Program-made: the position numbers and the translations under genes | Assembly: GCA_000620545.1 (NCBI GenBank) | Contig: JIBA01000012.1 | Location: forward strand, 372,001 to 436,000 | Direction of reading: 5' to 3' | Length of the DNA stretch: 64,000 nucleotides | DNA from: Intrasporangiaceae bacterium URHB0013 | GTDB taxonomy: Bacteria > Actinomycetota > Actinomycetes > Actinomycetales > Dermatophilaceae | Shown: piece by piece, positions 44,827 through 55,941 of the stretch | Position numbering within the stretch: position 1 is the stretch's first letter | Layout of the letters: the number at the start of each line of letters is the position of its first letter | The notes under the pieces: generated by a model | What the model was told of the DNA's origin: nothing | Database searches by the model: none | Seen by the model: only the letters and a program-made list of their open reading frames with translations

Positions 44827-46530
44827 ATGCCCGACGCGCCCGACCCGCGCACCCACCACCCCGGCGCAGGCCGCGCCTGGTGGCACGTGTCGCGCACCGG
44901 GCTGTTCTTCGGCGCGGCCTACTTCCTCACCTCGATGGCCCCGAGCCTGCTGCCCCGCACGTGGTACTATCAGGGACTCATCAGCGGGCTCTGCGCCTCG
45001 GTCGGCTACGCGCTCGGCGTGTTCGTGTCCTGGGTCGTGCGCCGGGTGGCGCGCCTCATCGACCTGCACGTCACCGTCAGCGGCGAGGCCCGGCACTGGC
45101 TGCTCGTCGCCGCGCCGGTGTTCGGCGCCGTGGCGGTCCTCGGGCTGACCGTGGCCAACGTGCGCTCGCAGGCGCGCACGGCTGCCTTCGTCCAGCTGAC
45201 CCCCCTCGACCCGTTCGACCAGGTCATGGCGCTCGCCCTGGCGGCCCTCGTGGCCGTCCTCTTCCTCGCGGTCGCGCGGGGCCTGCGCGGCGCGACCCGC
45301 CAGCTCGCCGAGGCCGCGGGCCACGTGCTGCCCAAGACGATCGCGACCCTCATGGCGGTCGTCGTCGTGGCCCTGGCGACGGCGTGGGTCACCGACAGCG
45401 TTCTCTTCCACCGTGGCATGCAGGCCTTCGCGGGCATCGCGGCGCAGGTCAACATCGCGCCGACCGGTCGCGCGGCGCCGACGTCACCGCTGCGCTCCGG
45501 GGGGCCGGGCTCGCTCGAGGCCTGGGACAGCCTCGGCTACCAGGGCCAGATGTTCGTCACGAGCGCGCCGACGTCGACCCAGATCAGCGCGGCCACGGAC
45601 CGGGGGGCGATCGAGCCGATCCGGGTCTACGCCGGGCGCACCCCCGAGCGCACGGTTGCCGACGTTGCCGACGCCGTCGTCGCGGAGCTCATGCGCACCA
45701 AGGCGTTCAACCGCAGGGTGCTCGCTGTCTTCACGACGACGGGCACGGGCTGGGTCGACGACTGGTCCGCCCAGTCCGTCGAGTACCTCAGCGACGGCGA
45801 CAGCGCGATCGCCGCGATGCAGTACTCCTACCTGCCGAGCGCGATGTCGATGATGACCGACCGCGACACCCCTCGTGAGGCCGGCCGGGCGCTCTTCGAC
45901 AAGGTGTATGCCGTGTGGCGCACGCTGCCGGCCGACGACCGCCCGAAGCTCGTCGTCGGCGGGGAGTCGCTCGGGGCCTACGGGGGGCAGGCCGCCTTCA
46001 CGGACGCGGACGACATGCTCGCCCGCGCTCAGGGCGGGGTGTGGGTCGGCACCCCGAGCTTCACCGACATCGCGGCGTCCCTGACGGCCCGGCGCAACGA
46101 GGGCTCGCCAGAGATCGTGCCCGTGGTCGACGAAGGACTGCACATCCGCTTCGCCGCGAGCGGCGACCAGCTGTCCCACGACTCCTACGGTCGGGACTAC
46201 GGCCCGTGGGACTTCCCGCGCTTCGTCTACGCCCAGCACGCCTCCGACCCCGTCGTCTGGTGGAACCCGGCCCTGCTCGGCGCGGAGCCCGACTGGCTGC
46301 GTGAACGGCGAGGCGACGACGTCAATCCCGACGTCACGTGGATCCCCTTCGTGACGTTCTGGCAGCTGACCACCGACATGGCCGTCGGCCATGACCCGCC
46401 TGACGGCTACGGCCACCGCTACGGTCCCGAGCTCGTGCCGGCGTGGGGGTCGGTACTGGGCGGGTCGCCCACCGATGACTACTCGAAGCTCGTCGCCGGT
46501 ATGGAGGAGACCGTCACCCGGGTCGACTGA
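44827..46530 (+). CDS. Membrane-bound alpha/beta hydrolase (Abhydrolase_9 family)
   Basis: A 567-residue protein of the Abhydrolase_9_N/Abhydrolase_9 family common in actinobacteria. The N-terminal half has four to five membrane segments after TGLFFGAAYFLTSMAPSLLPRTW. The C-terminal catalytic domain has the nucleophile motif VVGGESLGAYGGQAAF, where Ser is the likely nucleophile, then QHASDPVVWW and the His in GHRYGPELV. It may act on lipids; the role is undefined. A short-lag start at ATG 44827. Confidence 0.88.
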   Translation: MPDAPDPRTHHPGAGRAWWHVSRTGLFFGAAYFLTSMAPSLLPRTWYYQGLISGLCASVGYALGVFVSWVVRRVARLIDLHVTVSGEARHWLLVAAPVFGAVAVLGLTVANVRSQARTAAFVQLTPLDPFDQVMALALAALVAVLFLAVARGLRGATRQLAEAAGHVLPKTIATLMAVVVVALATAWVTDSVLFHRGMQAFAGIAAQVNIAPTGRAAPTSPLRSGGPGSLEAWDSLGYQGQMFVTSAPTSTQISAATDRGAIEPIRVYAGRTPERTVADVADAVVAELMRTKAFNRRVLAVFTTTGTGWVDDWSAQSVEYLSDGDSAIAAMQYSYLPSAMSMMTDRDTPREAGRALFDKVYAVWRTLPADDRPKLVVGGESLGAYGGQAAFTDADDMLARAQGGVWVGTPSFTDIAASLTARRNEGSPEIVPVVDEGLHIRFAASGDQLSHDSYGRDYGPWDFPRFVYAQHASDPVVWWNPALLGAEPDWLRERRGDDVNPDVTWIPFVTFWQLTTDMAVGHDPPDGYGHRYGPELVPAWGSVLGGSPTDDYSKLVAGMEETVTRVD

Positions 46531-46562
46531 GCCGTGCGTCCCGGCCGACCTATGCTCGGGAT

Positions 46563-47225
46563 GTGCCAACGCAGCGGTTCGAGGGGCAGATCGCCGGGGT
46601 CGGCTCCACGTCCGGCGTCCGGGTCGTCGTGGGGTCATGGGGCCGGACGCCGCTCGGGTCGTTCGGTGACGCCATGGTCGAGACCCCCGGCGGGCACCGG
46701 GTCCTCATCGCGCCCGACCCGGACGTGGCGGAGTTCATCGAGGCCACGTACGTCTTCGACGAGGTGCGCCTCGAGCCGATCACCGTGTCGTCCGACGGCG
46801 TGGGCTGGCAGGTCCGGTCTCCGTCGCTGTCCCTCGACCTCACGGTCGGCGGGCGTATGCCGCTCGGCCGGCTGCTGCGGGCCGTGCCCTCGCGCGTCGC
46901 AGCGAGTCGGACGTGGGCGACGCTGGTCGACCCGGTCGCGCGGGTCGTGCTGAAGGGCGTCCGCACCCGTGGCACGGCGCTCCAGGGTCGGCGGGAGTAC
47001 TACGGCGCCACCGACCTGCATGCCGTGACGGCCCTCGAGGGCCGCTTCGACGGTGCGTCGCTGGGCGCGCTCGCCCCCGTCGACCCGCCGTGCCGCTTCG
47101 GCTTCTCCTCGACCCCCGCGCGCCCCTCGGTGACGACGGTGGTCACCACGGTGGTCACCACGGTGGCTACTACCGAGGTCGCGAGCAGTCCCCGGGCGGG
47201 GACGGATCCGACGCGAGGGACGTAG
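46563..47225 (+). CDS. Conserved actinobacterial protein of unknown function
   Basis: A 220-residue protein starting at GTG 46563, 32 bp after the hydrolase. The N-terminal two thirds is beta-rich (GVRVVVGSWGRTPLGSFGDA; GHRVLIAPDPDVAEFIEATY) and ends with REYYGATDLHAVTALEGRFD. The last 50 residues are repetitive, with VTTVVTTVVTT encoded by palindromic GGTGGTCACCAC units near 47130-47165. No family is recognised beyond an impression of conservation in related genomes. Confidence 0.6.
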   Translation: MPTQRFEGQIAGVGSTSGVRVVVGSWGRTPLGSFGDAMVETPGGHRVLIAPDPDVAEFIEATYVFDEVRLEPITVSSDGVGWQVRSPSLSLDLTVGGRMPLGRLLRAVPSRVAASRTWATLVDPVARVVLKGVRTRGTALQGRREYYGATDLHAVTALEGRFDGASLGALAPVDPPCRFGFSSTPARPSVTTVVTTVVTTVATTEVASSPRAGTDPTRGT

Positions 47226-47264
47226 CGCCGGAGCCGCTCGGGGCCTGCCGGTCGCGCCGACCCC

Positions 47265-47573
47265 TCAGCTCGAGAAGAAGAGGCCCGCCATCCCCTTCTT
47301 GCGGTAGTGCTTGCCGCCGCGGTTGCCCCAGGCCGGTCCGCCGTACTGCTGGGGCGGCGGCTGGGCGACGAAACGGCCCTCGAGCTGGCTCAGGTGCTCG
47401 AACTCGCCGAAGTCGAGGAAGATGCCGCGGCACTGGTCGCACTGCTCGACGTGCACACCGTTGCGGTCGTAGGTGCGCATCGCGCCGCGGCACTTCGGGC
47501 ACACGAAGCCCTGCGGCTGGTAGGCGGCACCGGTCGAGTCCTGGTGCGGGAAGGGGGGCGGTTGCTGGGTCAT
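47265..47573 (-). CDS. TFIIB-type zinc-ribbon protein
   Basis: A 102-residue protein with one zinc ribbon (about 24-60). The ligands are CPKC and CDQC in FVCPKCRGAMRTYDRNGVHV and EQCDQCRGIFLDFGEFEHL, matching the zf-TFIIB family. The C-terminal half is Gln/Pro/Gly-rich and basic (WGNRGGKHYRKKG). Possibly nucleic-acid associated. ATG 47573. Confidence 0.85.
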   Translation of the reverse strand: MTQQPPPFPHQDSTGAAYQPQGFVCPKCRGAMRTYDRNGVHVEQCDQCRGIFLDFGEFEHLSQLEGRFVAQPPPQQYGGPAWGNRGGKHYRKKGMAGLFFSS

Positions 47574-47583
47574 GGCCCCATCC

Positions 47584-48492
47584 TCACATCCGGGCACACG
47601 CCTCCAACAGGGCGTCGGCTGGGTCCGTGCTGTGAGTCGGCTGGACGCCGAGGCTGCGGACGGCCGCCACGAAGACCGCGCAGCGGGTGGCCAGGTCGAG
47701 GTCCGGCCACGGGTCACCCACCCTCGGGACGGCAGGGCCACCCGCGTCGCGGTAGGCCGTCAGGAAGCACTCCCAGGCAGAGTCCTCGAGCAGTCCTGCC
47801 GCCCAGAACCCTGCCGGTCGGGAGAGGTCCCAGGCAGGGTCGCCGAACCCCAAGTCGTCGACGTCCAGCAGCCGCAGCCCGTCCCGGGTGCGGGCCAGCT
47901 GGCCGAGATGCCAGTCGCCGTGCACGACGGTCCGCCGACCAGGTGACTGCATGGCCTCGTCGAGCAGTCGGGTGCCGAGCCGCTCGAGCATCGCCGCGGC
48001 CGGGTGGTCCAGAGCCCCGACCCGGGTGAGGGTGCGGCCCACTCGGGCCGGGCCACCCTGGACGGGAAGGGCGTCGAGCTCGGCGCCGGGGAGGTCTCGG
48101 CCGGTGAGGTGCAGCACGGCGAGCAGCCGCGCAGCCTCTGCCCACGGGACGTCGGCGTCGGTCTCCTCGAGCACGTCGACGCAGGGCCACGCCGTCGCGA
48201 CCCGACCGTCTGGGCACCGGCGCGGGCTGTCCTCGAGCGGCTGCAGCCACACGTCCTTCCCCGTCCCGCGCACGACCGCGCCCAGCCGCCTCGCGAGCGC
48301 GACCGCATCCGTCCTCGGGTGGTGCAGCTTGACGACGACGTCACCGAGGAAGGCGAGCTCGGCCCCTGACGCCGTCGTACGGCGCACCACTGCCGGTCCA
48401 GGGGCGCTGAGTCTCTCCCGGACGCCCGCGCCCGTCGGCGCGACCTCAGCCGCGAGCCCGGCCAGCCAGACTGCGGTCGGGTCGTCGCTCAC
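47584..48492 (-). CDS. Aminoglycoside phosphotransferase-like kinase
   Basis: A 302-residue protein kinase-fold phosphotransferase. The catalytic loop is RRTVVHGDWHLGQLARTRDG (H-G-D-x-H-x-x-x-L), and LLDVDDLGFGDPAWDLSRPA is the metal-binding segment. The ATP Lys is in ELAFLGDVVVKLHHPRT. The family phosphorylates antibiotics or metabolites such as homoserine or choline; which one is unknown. Ends 10 bp from the zinc-ribbon gene on the same strand. Confidence 0.85.
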   Translation of the reverse strand: MSDDPTAVWLAGLAAEVAPTGAGVRERLSAPGPAVVRRTTASGAELAFLGDVVVKLHHPRTDAVALARRLGAVVRGTGKDVWLQPLEDSPRRCPDGRVATAWPCVDVLEETDADVPWAEAARLLAVLHLTGRDLPGAELDALPVQGGPARVGRTLTRVGALDHPAAAMLERLGTRLLDEAMQSPGRRTVVHGDWHLGQLARTRDGLRLLDVDDLGFGDPAWDLSRPAGFWAAGLLEDSAWECFLTAYRDAGGPAVPRVGDPWPDLDLATRCAVFVAAVRSLGVQPTHSTDPADALLEACARM

Positions 48493-48527
48493 GCCTCGAT
48501 TGTCGCTGCACGGAGTAGGAATGGTGC

Positions 48528-49268
48528 ATGGGCACGATGATCGACCTCCCCGACCACGACCTCACGGCCTACCGGGCCGACCCGACCGCGGAGTTCCGCG
48601 GCGCGGTGGTGGTCATCCAGGAGATCTGGGGCCTGGTCGAGCACATCACGGACGTCGCCGACCGCGTGGCCGCCCAGGGCTACGTGGCCGTGGCGCCCGA
48701 CCTGCTCGGGCACGTCGGGCTCACGCCCGAGGTCGGCGCGCGGATCTTCGGGCTGATGTCCAGTGCCTCGGAGGAGGACCGGCTCGCTGCGCAGCCACGG
48801 ATGCGCGAGGCGACGACCCCCGCACGGCAGCCCGAGTTCGCGGCGTGGGCCGTCCCCGCCCTGCGTGCCGTCGTCGACCTGCTCGTCGACGAGCCGGGTG
48901 TCGACGGTCGGGTGGGAGTGGTCGGCTTCTGCTTCGGGGGGACGTATGCGTTCGCCCTCGCGGCTGCCGACACACGGCTGCGCGCCGCGGTGCCCTTCTA
49001 CGGGGGCTTCCCGGAGCACGCGGACCCCGCGACGATCGACTGCCCGGTCCTGGCCTTCTACGGCGAGGACGACCGCGGCATCACCGACGGCGTCCCCGAG
49101 CTCGAGGAGCGCATGGAGCGGGCCGGCGTCGACTTCACGGCGCGGGTCTACCACGGCGTCGGGCACGCCTTCTTCAACGACACCTCGCCGTCCAGGTACA
49201 ACGCCGACGTCGCCTCCGACGCGTGGCAGCGCACTCTCGCCTTCCTCGGCGAGCACCTGTCCCGGTGA
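48528..49268 (+). CDS. Dienelactone hydrolase family protein
   Basis: A 246-residue alpha/beta hydrolase. The nucleophile Cys is in VVGFCFGGTYAFALA, the acid Asp in FYGEDDRGITDGVP and the His in YHGVGHAFFNDTSP. It starts with RGAVVVIQEIWGLVEHITDV, as in carboxymethylenebutenolidases. A role in aromatic lactone breakdown is possible, though many members have other substrates. Divergent from the phosphotransferase gene. Confidence 0.9.
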   Translation: MGTMIDLPDHDLTAYRADPTAEFRGAVVVIQEIWGLVEHITDVADRVAAQGYVAVAPDLLGHVGLTPEVGARIFGLMSSASEEDRLAAQPRMREATTPARQPEFAAWAVPALRAVVDLLVDEPGVDGRVGVVGFCFGGTYAFALAAADTRLRAAVPFYGGFPEHADPATIDCPVLAFYGEDDRGITDGVPELEERMERAGVDFTARVYHGVGHAFFNDTSPSRYNADVASDAWQRTLAFLGEHLSR

Positions 49269-49354
49269 GCGACGAGCCGGAGTGGGGTCGCCCCCCGTGA
49301 GTCGGAGGGGGCCTTTCCTCCCCTGCGCGGCCCCGCGTGCAGTATGCCTGTGCC

Positions 49355-51106
49355 ATGAGTGACTCCGACCCTCTACGGGAACCCACGCCCGACGCCCCTC
49401 CCGAGGTGGCGGGGCCGCTCGTCCTCGGTCCGATGCTGCGCTACATCGGCGAGACCGACGCGACCGTGTGGGTCGAGACGTCGCGTGCCGGGGTGGCGAC
49501 GGTCCATGCGGACGGCCGTGACTGGTCCTCGCCGACCTTCTCCGTCAAGGGACACCACTACGCCCTCGTCGTCGTCGAGGGGCTCGAGCCCGGCGGTTCA
49601 TGGGACTACGCCGTGAGCATCGACGGCGTGCCCGTGTGGCCCGAGCGGGACAGCGACTTCCCCGCCCCCCGCATCCGCACGATCGACCGCGGCCGGCCGA
49701 CCCGGCTGCTCTTCGGGTCCTGCCGCACCAGCGTGTCCAACGACCGGGAGGGGCACCGCACCAACGGCGTCGACGCACTGCGCACCCTCGCCCTCGCCCT
49801 GGCGCGCGGCGAGGAGGAGTGGCCCGACCTCGTGGCGTTCCTCGGCGACCAGGTCTACGCCGACGAGACGTCCGAGGCGATGCGCGAGTTCATCTCGTCC
49901 CGCCGCGACATCGACGAGCCCCCCGGTGAGGAGATCAAGGACTACGAGGAGTACGCCCACCTCTACCGCCTGGCCTGGGGCGACGAGGCGAACCGCTGGC
50001 TGCTCTCGACGGTGCCCAGCTGCATGATCTTCGACGACCACGACATCCGTGACGACTGGAACACGTCGTGGACCTGGCACGAGGAGATCAACCGGACGCC
50101 GTGGTGGCACGAGCGACTCATGGGCGGCCTCTCCTCCTACTGGGTCTACCAGCACATCGGTAACCTCTCGCCCGGGCAGCTCGCCGACGACGAGATCTTC
50201 GCGCGCGTGCTCGAGTCGGCAGGCGGGGCGCTCCCGTCGGCGCCCGAGGACGGCGCACGCACGGAGCTCGACCTCACGGACGCCGTCTTCGACCTGGCAC
50301 GTCGGTGCGACCGACACCCCGAGGTCTACCGCTGGAGCTTCCGCCGCGACCTCGGCGACAGCCGACTCGTCGTCATCGACTCGCGGGCGGCCCGCGTCCT
50401 CGAGCCGAAGCACCGGTCGATGCTCGACCCTGACGAGATGCGCTGGCTCGACGAGCAGCTGACGGGCGACGTCGAGCACCTGTTCGTCGGCACGTCCCTG
50501 CCCATCATGCTGCCGCCGGGCCTGCACGACCTCGAGACGATCGACGAGGTGCTGGCCATGGGCACGCACGGACGTGTCATCGCCGAAGGGGCCGAGAAGG
50601 CGCGGCAGTCGATCGACCTCGAGCACTGGGCCGCCTTCAACGACGGCTTCGTCGAGGTCTTCGACATGGTCATGCAGGTGGCGCGGGGCGAGCGCGGAAC
50701 CGCCCCCTCGAGCGTCGTGTTCCTCTCCGGCGACGTGCACAACTCCTACGTCGCCGAGGTCGTCGACGCCCGGAGCCGCCACGGCGCTCGCTCCCGAGTC
50801 GTGCAGGCGGTCTGTTCACCGATCCGCAACCCCATGCCGCGGATGATCCGCGTCATGATGTCGGCCTTCGCCCGCGGGCTCGTGCGTCCGATGCGGTTCA
50901 TCGCGGAGCACTCGAAGCACGTGCCCGACCCGGCGTATCCCTGGGTGGTCACCGACGGGCCGTGGTTCGGCAACTGCCTCGCCGAGCTGACGGTCCAGGG
51001 CCGCGACCTCTCGATCGTCTGGCGCGGGGGTGAGATCCGCGACGGCGACGACGCCCACCCGGTGCTGACCACGGTCGCGAGCGTGCGCCTGCCGGCATCC
51101 ACCTGA
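49355..51106 (+). CDS. Alkaline phosphatase D (PhoD) family phosphoesterase
   Basis: A 583-residue metallophosphoesterase. Metal-binding motifs are LLFGSCRTSVS, VAFLGDQVYADET, MIFDDHDIRDDWNTSW and VFLSGDVHNSYVAEV. A beta-rich N-terminal region (about 20-105) precedes the catalytic domain. No twin-arginine or Sec signal is evident, so this member appears cytosolic, unlike classical PhoD. ATG 49355 is preferred over the GTG at 49337. Substrate unknown. Confidence 0.88.
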   Translation: MSDSDPLREPTPDAPPEVAGPLVLGPMLRYIGETDATVWVETSRAGVATVHADGRDWSSPTFSVKGHHYALVVVEGLEPGGSWDYAVSIDGVPVWPERDSDFPAPRIRTIDRGRPTRLLFGSCRTSVSNDREGHRTNGVDALRTLALALARGEEEWPDLVAFLGDQVYADETSEAMREFISSRRDIDEPPGEEIKDYEEYAHLYRLAWGDEANRWLLSTVPSCMIFDDHDIRDDWNTSWTWHEEINRTPWWHERLMGGLSSYWVYQHIGNLSPGQLADDEIFARVLESAGGALPSAPEDGARTELDLTDAVFDLARRCDRHPEVYRWSFRRDLGDSRLVVIDSRAARVLEPKHRSMLDPDEMRWLDEQLTGDVEHLFVGTSLPIMLPPGLHDLETIDEVLAMGTHGRVIAEGAEKARQSIDLEHWAAFNDGFVEVFDMVMQVARGERGTAPSSVVFLSGDVHNSYVAEVVDARSRHGARSRVVQAVCSPIRNPMPRMIRVMMSAFARGLVRPMRFIAEHSKHVPDPAYPWVVTDGPWFGNCLAELTVQGRDLSIVWRGGEIRDGDDAHPVLTTVASVRLPAST

Positions 51107-51357
51107 CCCGGGTTGTCGGGTCGTCGATCGGGTGACGCGGGGACGCGGGGACGCGGTGCCCTCGTGTCCGGCGCCCGGGGCTTCTCGCCCGACGTGCCCC
51201 AGGTGCATGCTGGTGTGCAAGCCGTTCCCGTCCGGCGCGTCCGGACATCCCGACCGTCACACGTCGACTCCGGGGATGACGCGGTGCTGCAGCCGTATCA
51301 GTGCCTTCACGGATCCCACTGAAGAGCAGCCCGGCAGGACTCCCACGGGAGGGAACC

Positions 51358-52029
51358 ATGGCACGCCGACCCATTCACAGCACGCGCGCTCGTCAGGCGC
51401 TCGGGATCGCTGCGTGCTGCCTCGTCCTCGTGACGGGGTGCAGCGGGACGTCGACACCCGGTCCGGCAGCCGCCGACCCGGCCTCGGAGTCCGTGGAGCT
51501 CACCGAGCCGACCCAGCCGATCCAGCCGATCCAGCCGACCGAGCAGACCGAGCAGACCGAGCCGACCGAGCCGACCGAGCCGACCGAGCCACCCACGACG
51601 CCTGACGGCAGCGGCGAGAACGCCGGTGGTGCGGGCGGTGGGGGCGGCGGGAACCAGGCCGCAGGCTCGCCGATCGACGTCCCCACGATCCCGGCGAAGC
51701 ACCTGTCCCTGGACGACGTCCGTGACGGCATCAGGGGCCTCTTCGTCGCGGCCTGCGGCGGTCAAGACCTGTGCGTGCAGCTCGAGTACGGCGCTGGCGC
51801 CTGCTTCGCCGGTTACGAGCCGGCCACGCAGGCCGTCCGAGGATCGACGGTCAAGGTGCTCACCGAGTCGCAGGAGGACTGCGACCGAGCCAACGGGCTC
51901 GACGGATCGGGGTCTGGGACGGATGCAACGACTGACGGCTCCGTCCCGTCGACGGATGCACCGAACTCCGGGACGCCGACGGACGGCGGCTCGCCGAGCG
52001 ACGGACAGCCCGATGGCTCCTCAGGGTGA
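51358..52029 (+). CDS. Putative lipoprotein with TEP-repeat linker
   Basis: A 223-residue exported protein. The lipobox LVTGC (Cys28) is followed by a linker of TEP/QPI repeats encoded by tandem 9-bp units, then a Gly-rich stretch. A folded core (about 105-175) contains three Cys (AACGGQDLCVQLEYGAGACF). The end is a Ser/Gly/Asp-rich tail. GGGAGGGAA precedes the ATG. It overlaps the next gene by 17 bp, so the two proteins are probably made together. Function unknown. Confidence 0.8.
   Translation: MARRPIHSTRARQALGIAACCLVLVTGCSGTSTPGPAAADPASESVELTEPTQPIQPIQPTEQTEQTEPTEPTEPTEPPTTPDGSGENAGGAGGGGGGNQAAGSPIDVPTIPAKHLSLDDVRDGIRGLFVAACGGQDLCVQLEYGAGACFAGYEPATQAVRGSTVKVLTESQEDCDRANGLDGSGSGTDATTDGSVPSTDAPNSGTPTDGGSPSDGQPDGSSG
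51500..51590. repeat. 9-bp tandem repeats in the lipoprotein gene
   Basis: GAGCCGACC and variants CAGCCGATC and GAGCAGACC recur in frame about ten times, encoding the TEP/IQP/TEQ linker. They vary at single bases in a way typical of slippage, so copy number may differ between strains. Confidence 0.85.
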
Positions 52030-52954
52030 GCCGAGCGGCCAGACGGACCTCCGGGTCCTGTCGGACGGACAGGCCCCCAACGTCCTTCAGGAGCTGCCCC
52101 CGCTCCTGAAGGTCCTCGGCCAGGTCGTCGCACCCGCGACGCTCATCACCGCCCTGCTCATCTTCTTCGGGTGGTCGCGCACGACCGCCCTCTTCGGCTG
52201 GTTCGGGATCGACCCCACGTCCCTCGGCTTCTCGAGCACCGACTACCTGCTGACGAGCCAGGACGGCCTCTTCGTGCCGGGTGCCGTCATCGCGCTGCTC
52301 GTCCTCGTGATGACGTGGGTGCTCACCCTCGTGCGTCGCTCCGGTCACAGCTCGACTCTTCGCGCCACCTGGGTGGGACCTGCCGCCGCGGCGGTCGGAG
52401 CCCTGTTCGCGACGAACGGCGTGCTCGGCCTCTTCGGCCGGGGGCTGTTCGTCGACAGCCTCACGGTGGCCCCGCTGTGCCTCGTGGTCGGCGTCACGCT
52501 CCTCAGCCTGGCCGGGCACACGGTGCGTGCGCGGCGACTGACCTACTCGCGCGGCGCCGGGGTCGCGGAGATCACGGCCCTCACGCTCGTCATCGCCATG
52601 GCCCTCTTCTGGGCAGCGGGGGACTACTCGGCGGCCGTGGGCCGACAGCGGGCCGCCGAGCTCGCCGCTTCCTTGGACCAGGGTCCGCAGGTCGTGCTCT
52701 ACAGCGACAAGGCGCTCGGCATCAGCGCGGCAGGGGTGTCGACGCTGCGCTGCAGCGGCGGCGAGTCGGCCGCATACCGCTATCGCTACTCGGGACTGGT
52801 GCTCCTGCTCAACTCGAACGGGCAGTACGTCTTCCTACCGGCAGGGTGGAACCGGCGAACAGGAAGGGCGATCGCGGTGCCCAAGAGCGAGCAGATCCGG
52901 CTCGACTACCGCAGCTCCGGGTCCCCGTCGGGCGCGCTCCCGTCGACGTGTTGA
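52013..52954 (+). CDS. Four-helix membrane protein of unknown function
   Basis: A 313-residue protein. Four to five hydrophobic segments lie at about 35-200 (VVAPATLITALLIFFGWSRT; AVIALLVLVMTWVLTLVRR). A WFGIDPTSLGFSSTDYLLTS loop and a C-terminal soluble domain with AAYRYRYSGLVLLLNSNGQY follow. This WFGxDPxxLGxSxxDY-type loop is seen in small actinobacterial membrane proteins of unknown role. Overlaps the lipoprotein gene. Partnership with it is inferred from the overlap. Confidence 0.7.
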   Translation: MAPQGEPSGQTDLRVLSDGQAPNVLQELPPLLKVLGQVVAPATLITALLIFFGWSRTTALFGWFGIDPTSLGFSSTDYLLTSQDGLFVPGAVIALLVLVMTWVLTLVRRSGHSSTLRATWVGPAAAAVGALFATNGVLGLFGRGLFVDSLTVAPLCLVVGVTLLSLAGHTVRARRLTYSRGAGVAEITALTLVIAMALFWAAGDYSAAVGRQRAAELAASLDQGPQVVLYSDKALGISAAGVSTLRCSGGESAAYRYRYSGLVLLLNSNGQYVFLPAGWNRRTGRAIAVPKSEQIRLDYRSSGSPSGALPSTC

Positions 52955-52989
52955 TCTGATCGCCCGGGAACAATCCGTCGGAACCCAGA

Positions 52990-53010
52990 GTTGAGTCTGG
53001 TGAACGCAAG
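52990..53010 (+). promoter_or_regulatory. HAIR operator (HspR binding site) before dnaK
   Basis: GTTGAGT-N7-ACGCAAG (52990-53010) matches the HspR consensus CTTGAGT-N7-ACTCAAG at 12 of 14 positions. It lies about 150 bp before dnaK, within the 205-bp gap. Immediately after it, CGCAA-GAT-TTGCG (53005-53017) is another short inverted repeat. Repression by the operon's own HspR is expected. Confidence 0.85.
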
Positions 53011-53159
53011 ATTTGCGAGTCCGGTTTTGACAATCACGTCGTGACCGGAGCAGATTGAGCGAGGACCTGTTCCACCAGACCACCGGACCACGGTCGCCAC
53101 CCAGGTCGACACCTGGGCCCACCAGCTGGACCAACCGCTAGATCAACAAGGAGTCACCC

Positions 53160-55075
<1,916 letters not shown>

Positions 55076-55079
<4 letters not shown>

Positions 55080-55852
55080 CCGAGTCCCAGCCCCACGGCA
55101 CGTCCGGCGAGCAGCCGGACGTGACCGCCACGGGCGCGACGGGTGCCGGCGGCGACGCCGCCGGCACCCCGCCGCAGGGTGACGGAGCCCACGGCGAGCG
55201 CCACCACACGTACTACCAGGGCGGCGCGGGCGCCTCGTCCGAGCCCGGTGGTGAGGACGAGTTCGACCACACCGCAAGCGACTCCGTCGCATCGGACGAG
55301 CTGGACGAGTTGACCGAGCTGGACGAACCGGGCGAGTCGAGCGAGTCGGTCGAGTCGGTCGAGTCGAGCAGCTCCGGCGAGTCGGGCGATTCGTCGGAGA
55401 TCGAGGGTGCCGCCCTCGCAGAGGAGGACACCATGGCCGCGACGCTGCTCGCCGACCTGCAGCGACTGCAGGCCGAGTACGTCAACTACAAGAAGCGCGT
55501 CGACCGCGACCGCGAGGTCATCCGTCACACCGCCGTCGGCAGCGTCGTCGAGTCGCTGCTGCCGGTCCTCGACGACATCCACATGGCCCGGCAGGCGGGC
55601 GACCTGGCCGGCGGTCCCTTCGCCGCGATCGCCGACAAGCTCGAGGCGACCCTCGGCCGTTTCGGCGTCGAGCGCGTGGGCGAGGCCGGCCAGGAGTTCG
55701 ACCCCACCGTGCACGAGGCCCTCATGCACGTCGAGGCCGAACTTCCCGACGGGGCGACCGGCACCACCGTCGTCCAGGTGCTCCAGCCGGGGTACCGCAT
55801 CGGTGACCGGCTCGTGCGTGCCGCTCGGGTCTCGGTCGCCGACCCTGCCTGA
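55076..55852 (+). CDS. grpE: Nucleotide exchange factor GrpE with long acidic N-terminus
   Basis: A 258-residue DnaK cofactor. The GrpE core (about 120-258) includes [48 protein letters not shown] and [19 protein letters not shown]. The first 118 residues are a disordered extension rich in Gly, then Asp/Glu/Ser ([16 protein letters not shown]). GTG 55076 overlaps the dnaK stop, giving tight coupling. The extension is longer than in many GrpE proteins. Confidence 0.97.
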
Positions 55853-55859
55853 GACGTCC

Positions 55860-55889
55860 GCCGCCGGGCTGCACACGCAGCCCGGCGGC
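55860..55889 (+). terminator. Perfect 13-bp hairpin between grpE and dnaJ
   Basis: GCCGCCGGGCTGC (55860-55872) pairs perfectly with GCAGCCCGGCGGC (55877-55889) around an ACAC loop, 7 bp after the grpE stop. It sits inside the operon and lacks a T-tract. It may act as a partial terminator or an mRNA processing/stability element that sets the dnaK/grpE to dnaJ ratio. Confidence 0.8.
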
Positions 55890-55941
55890 ATACCCGATGA
55901 TGGGAGCAGCGTGAGAGTCACCCAGAAGGAGGAGGTGCGCC

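Noticed and set aside
47128-47200. Regulatory palindromes GGTGGTCACCAC
   Set aside because: They lie inside the coding region and match an in-frame VTT repeat; coding repetition explains them.
52955-53159. CIRCE element (HrcA site) before dnaK
   Set aside because: No TTAGCACTC-N9-GAGTGCTAA sequence is present; the repeat fits the HspR consensus instead.
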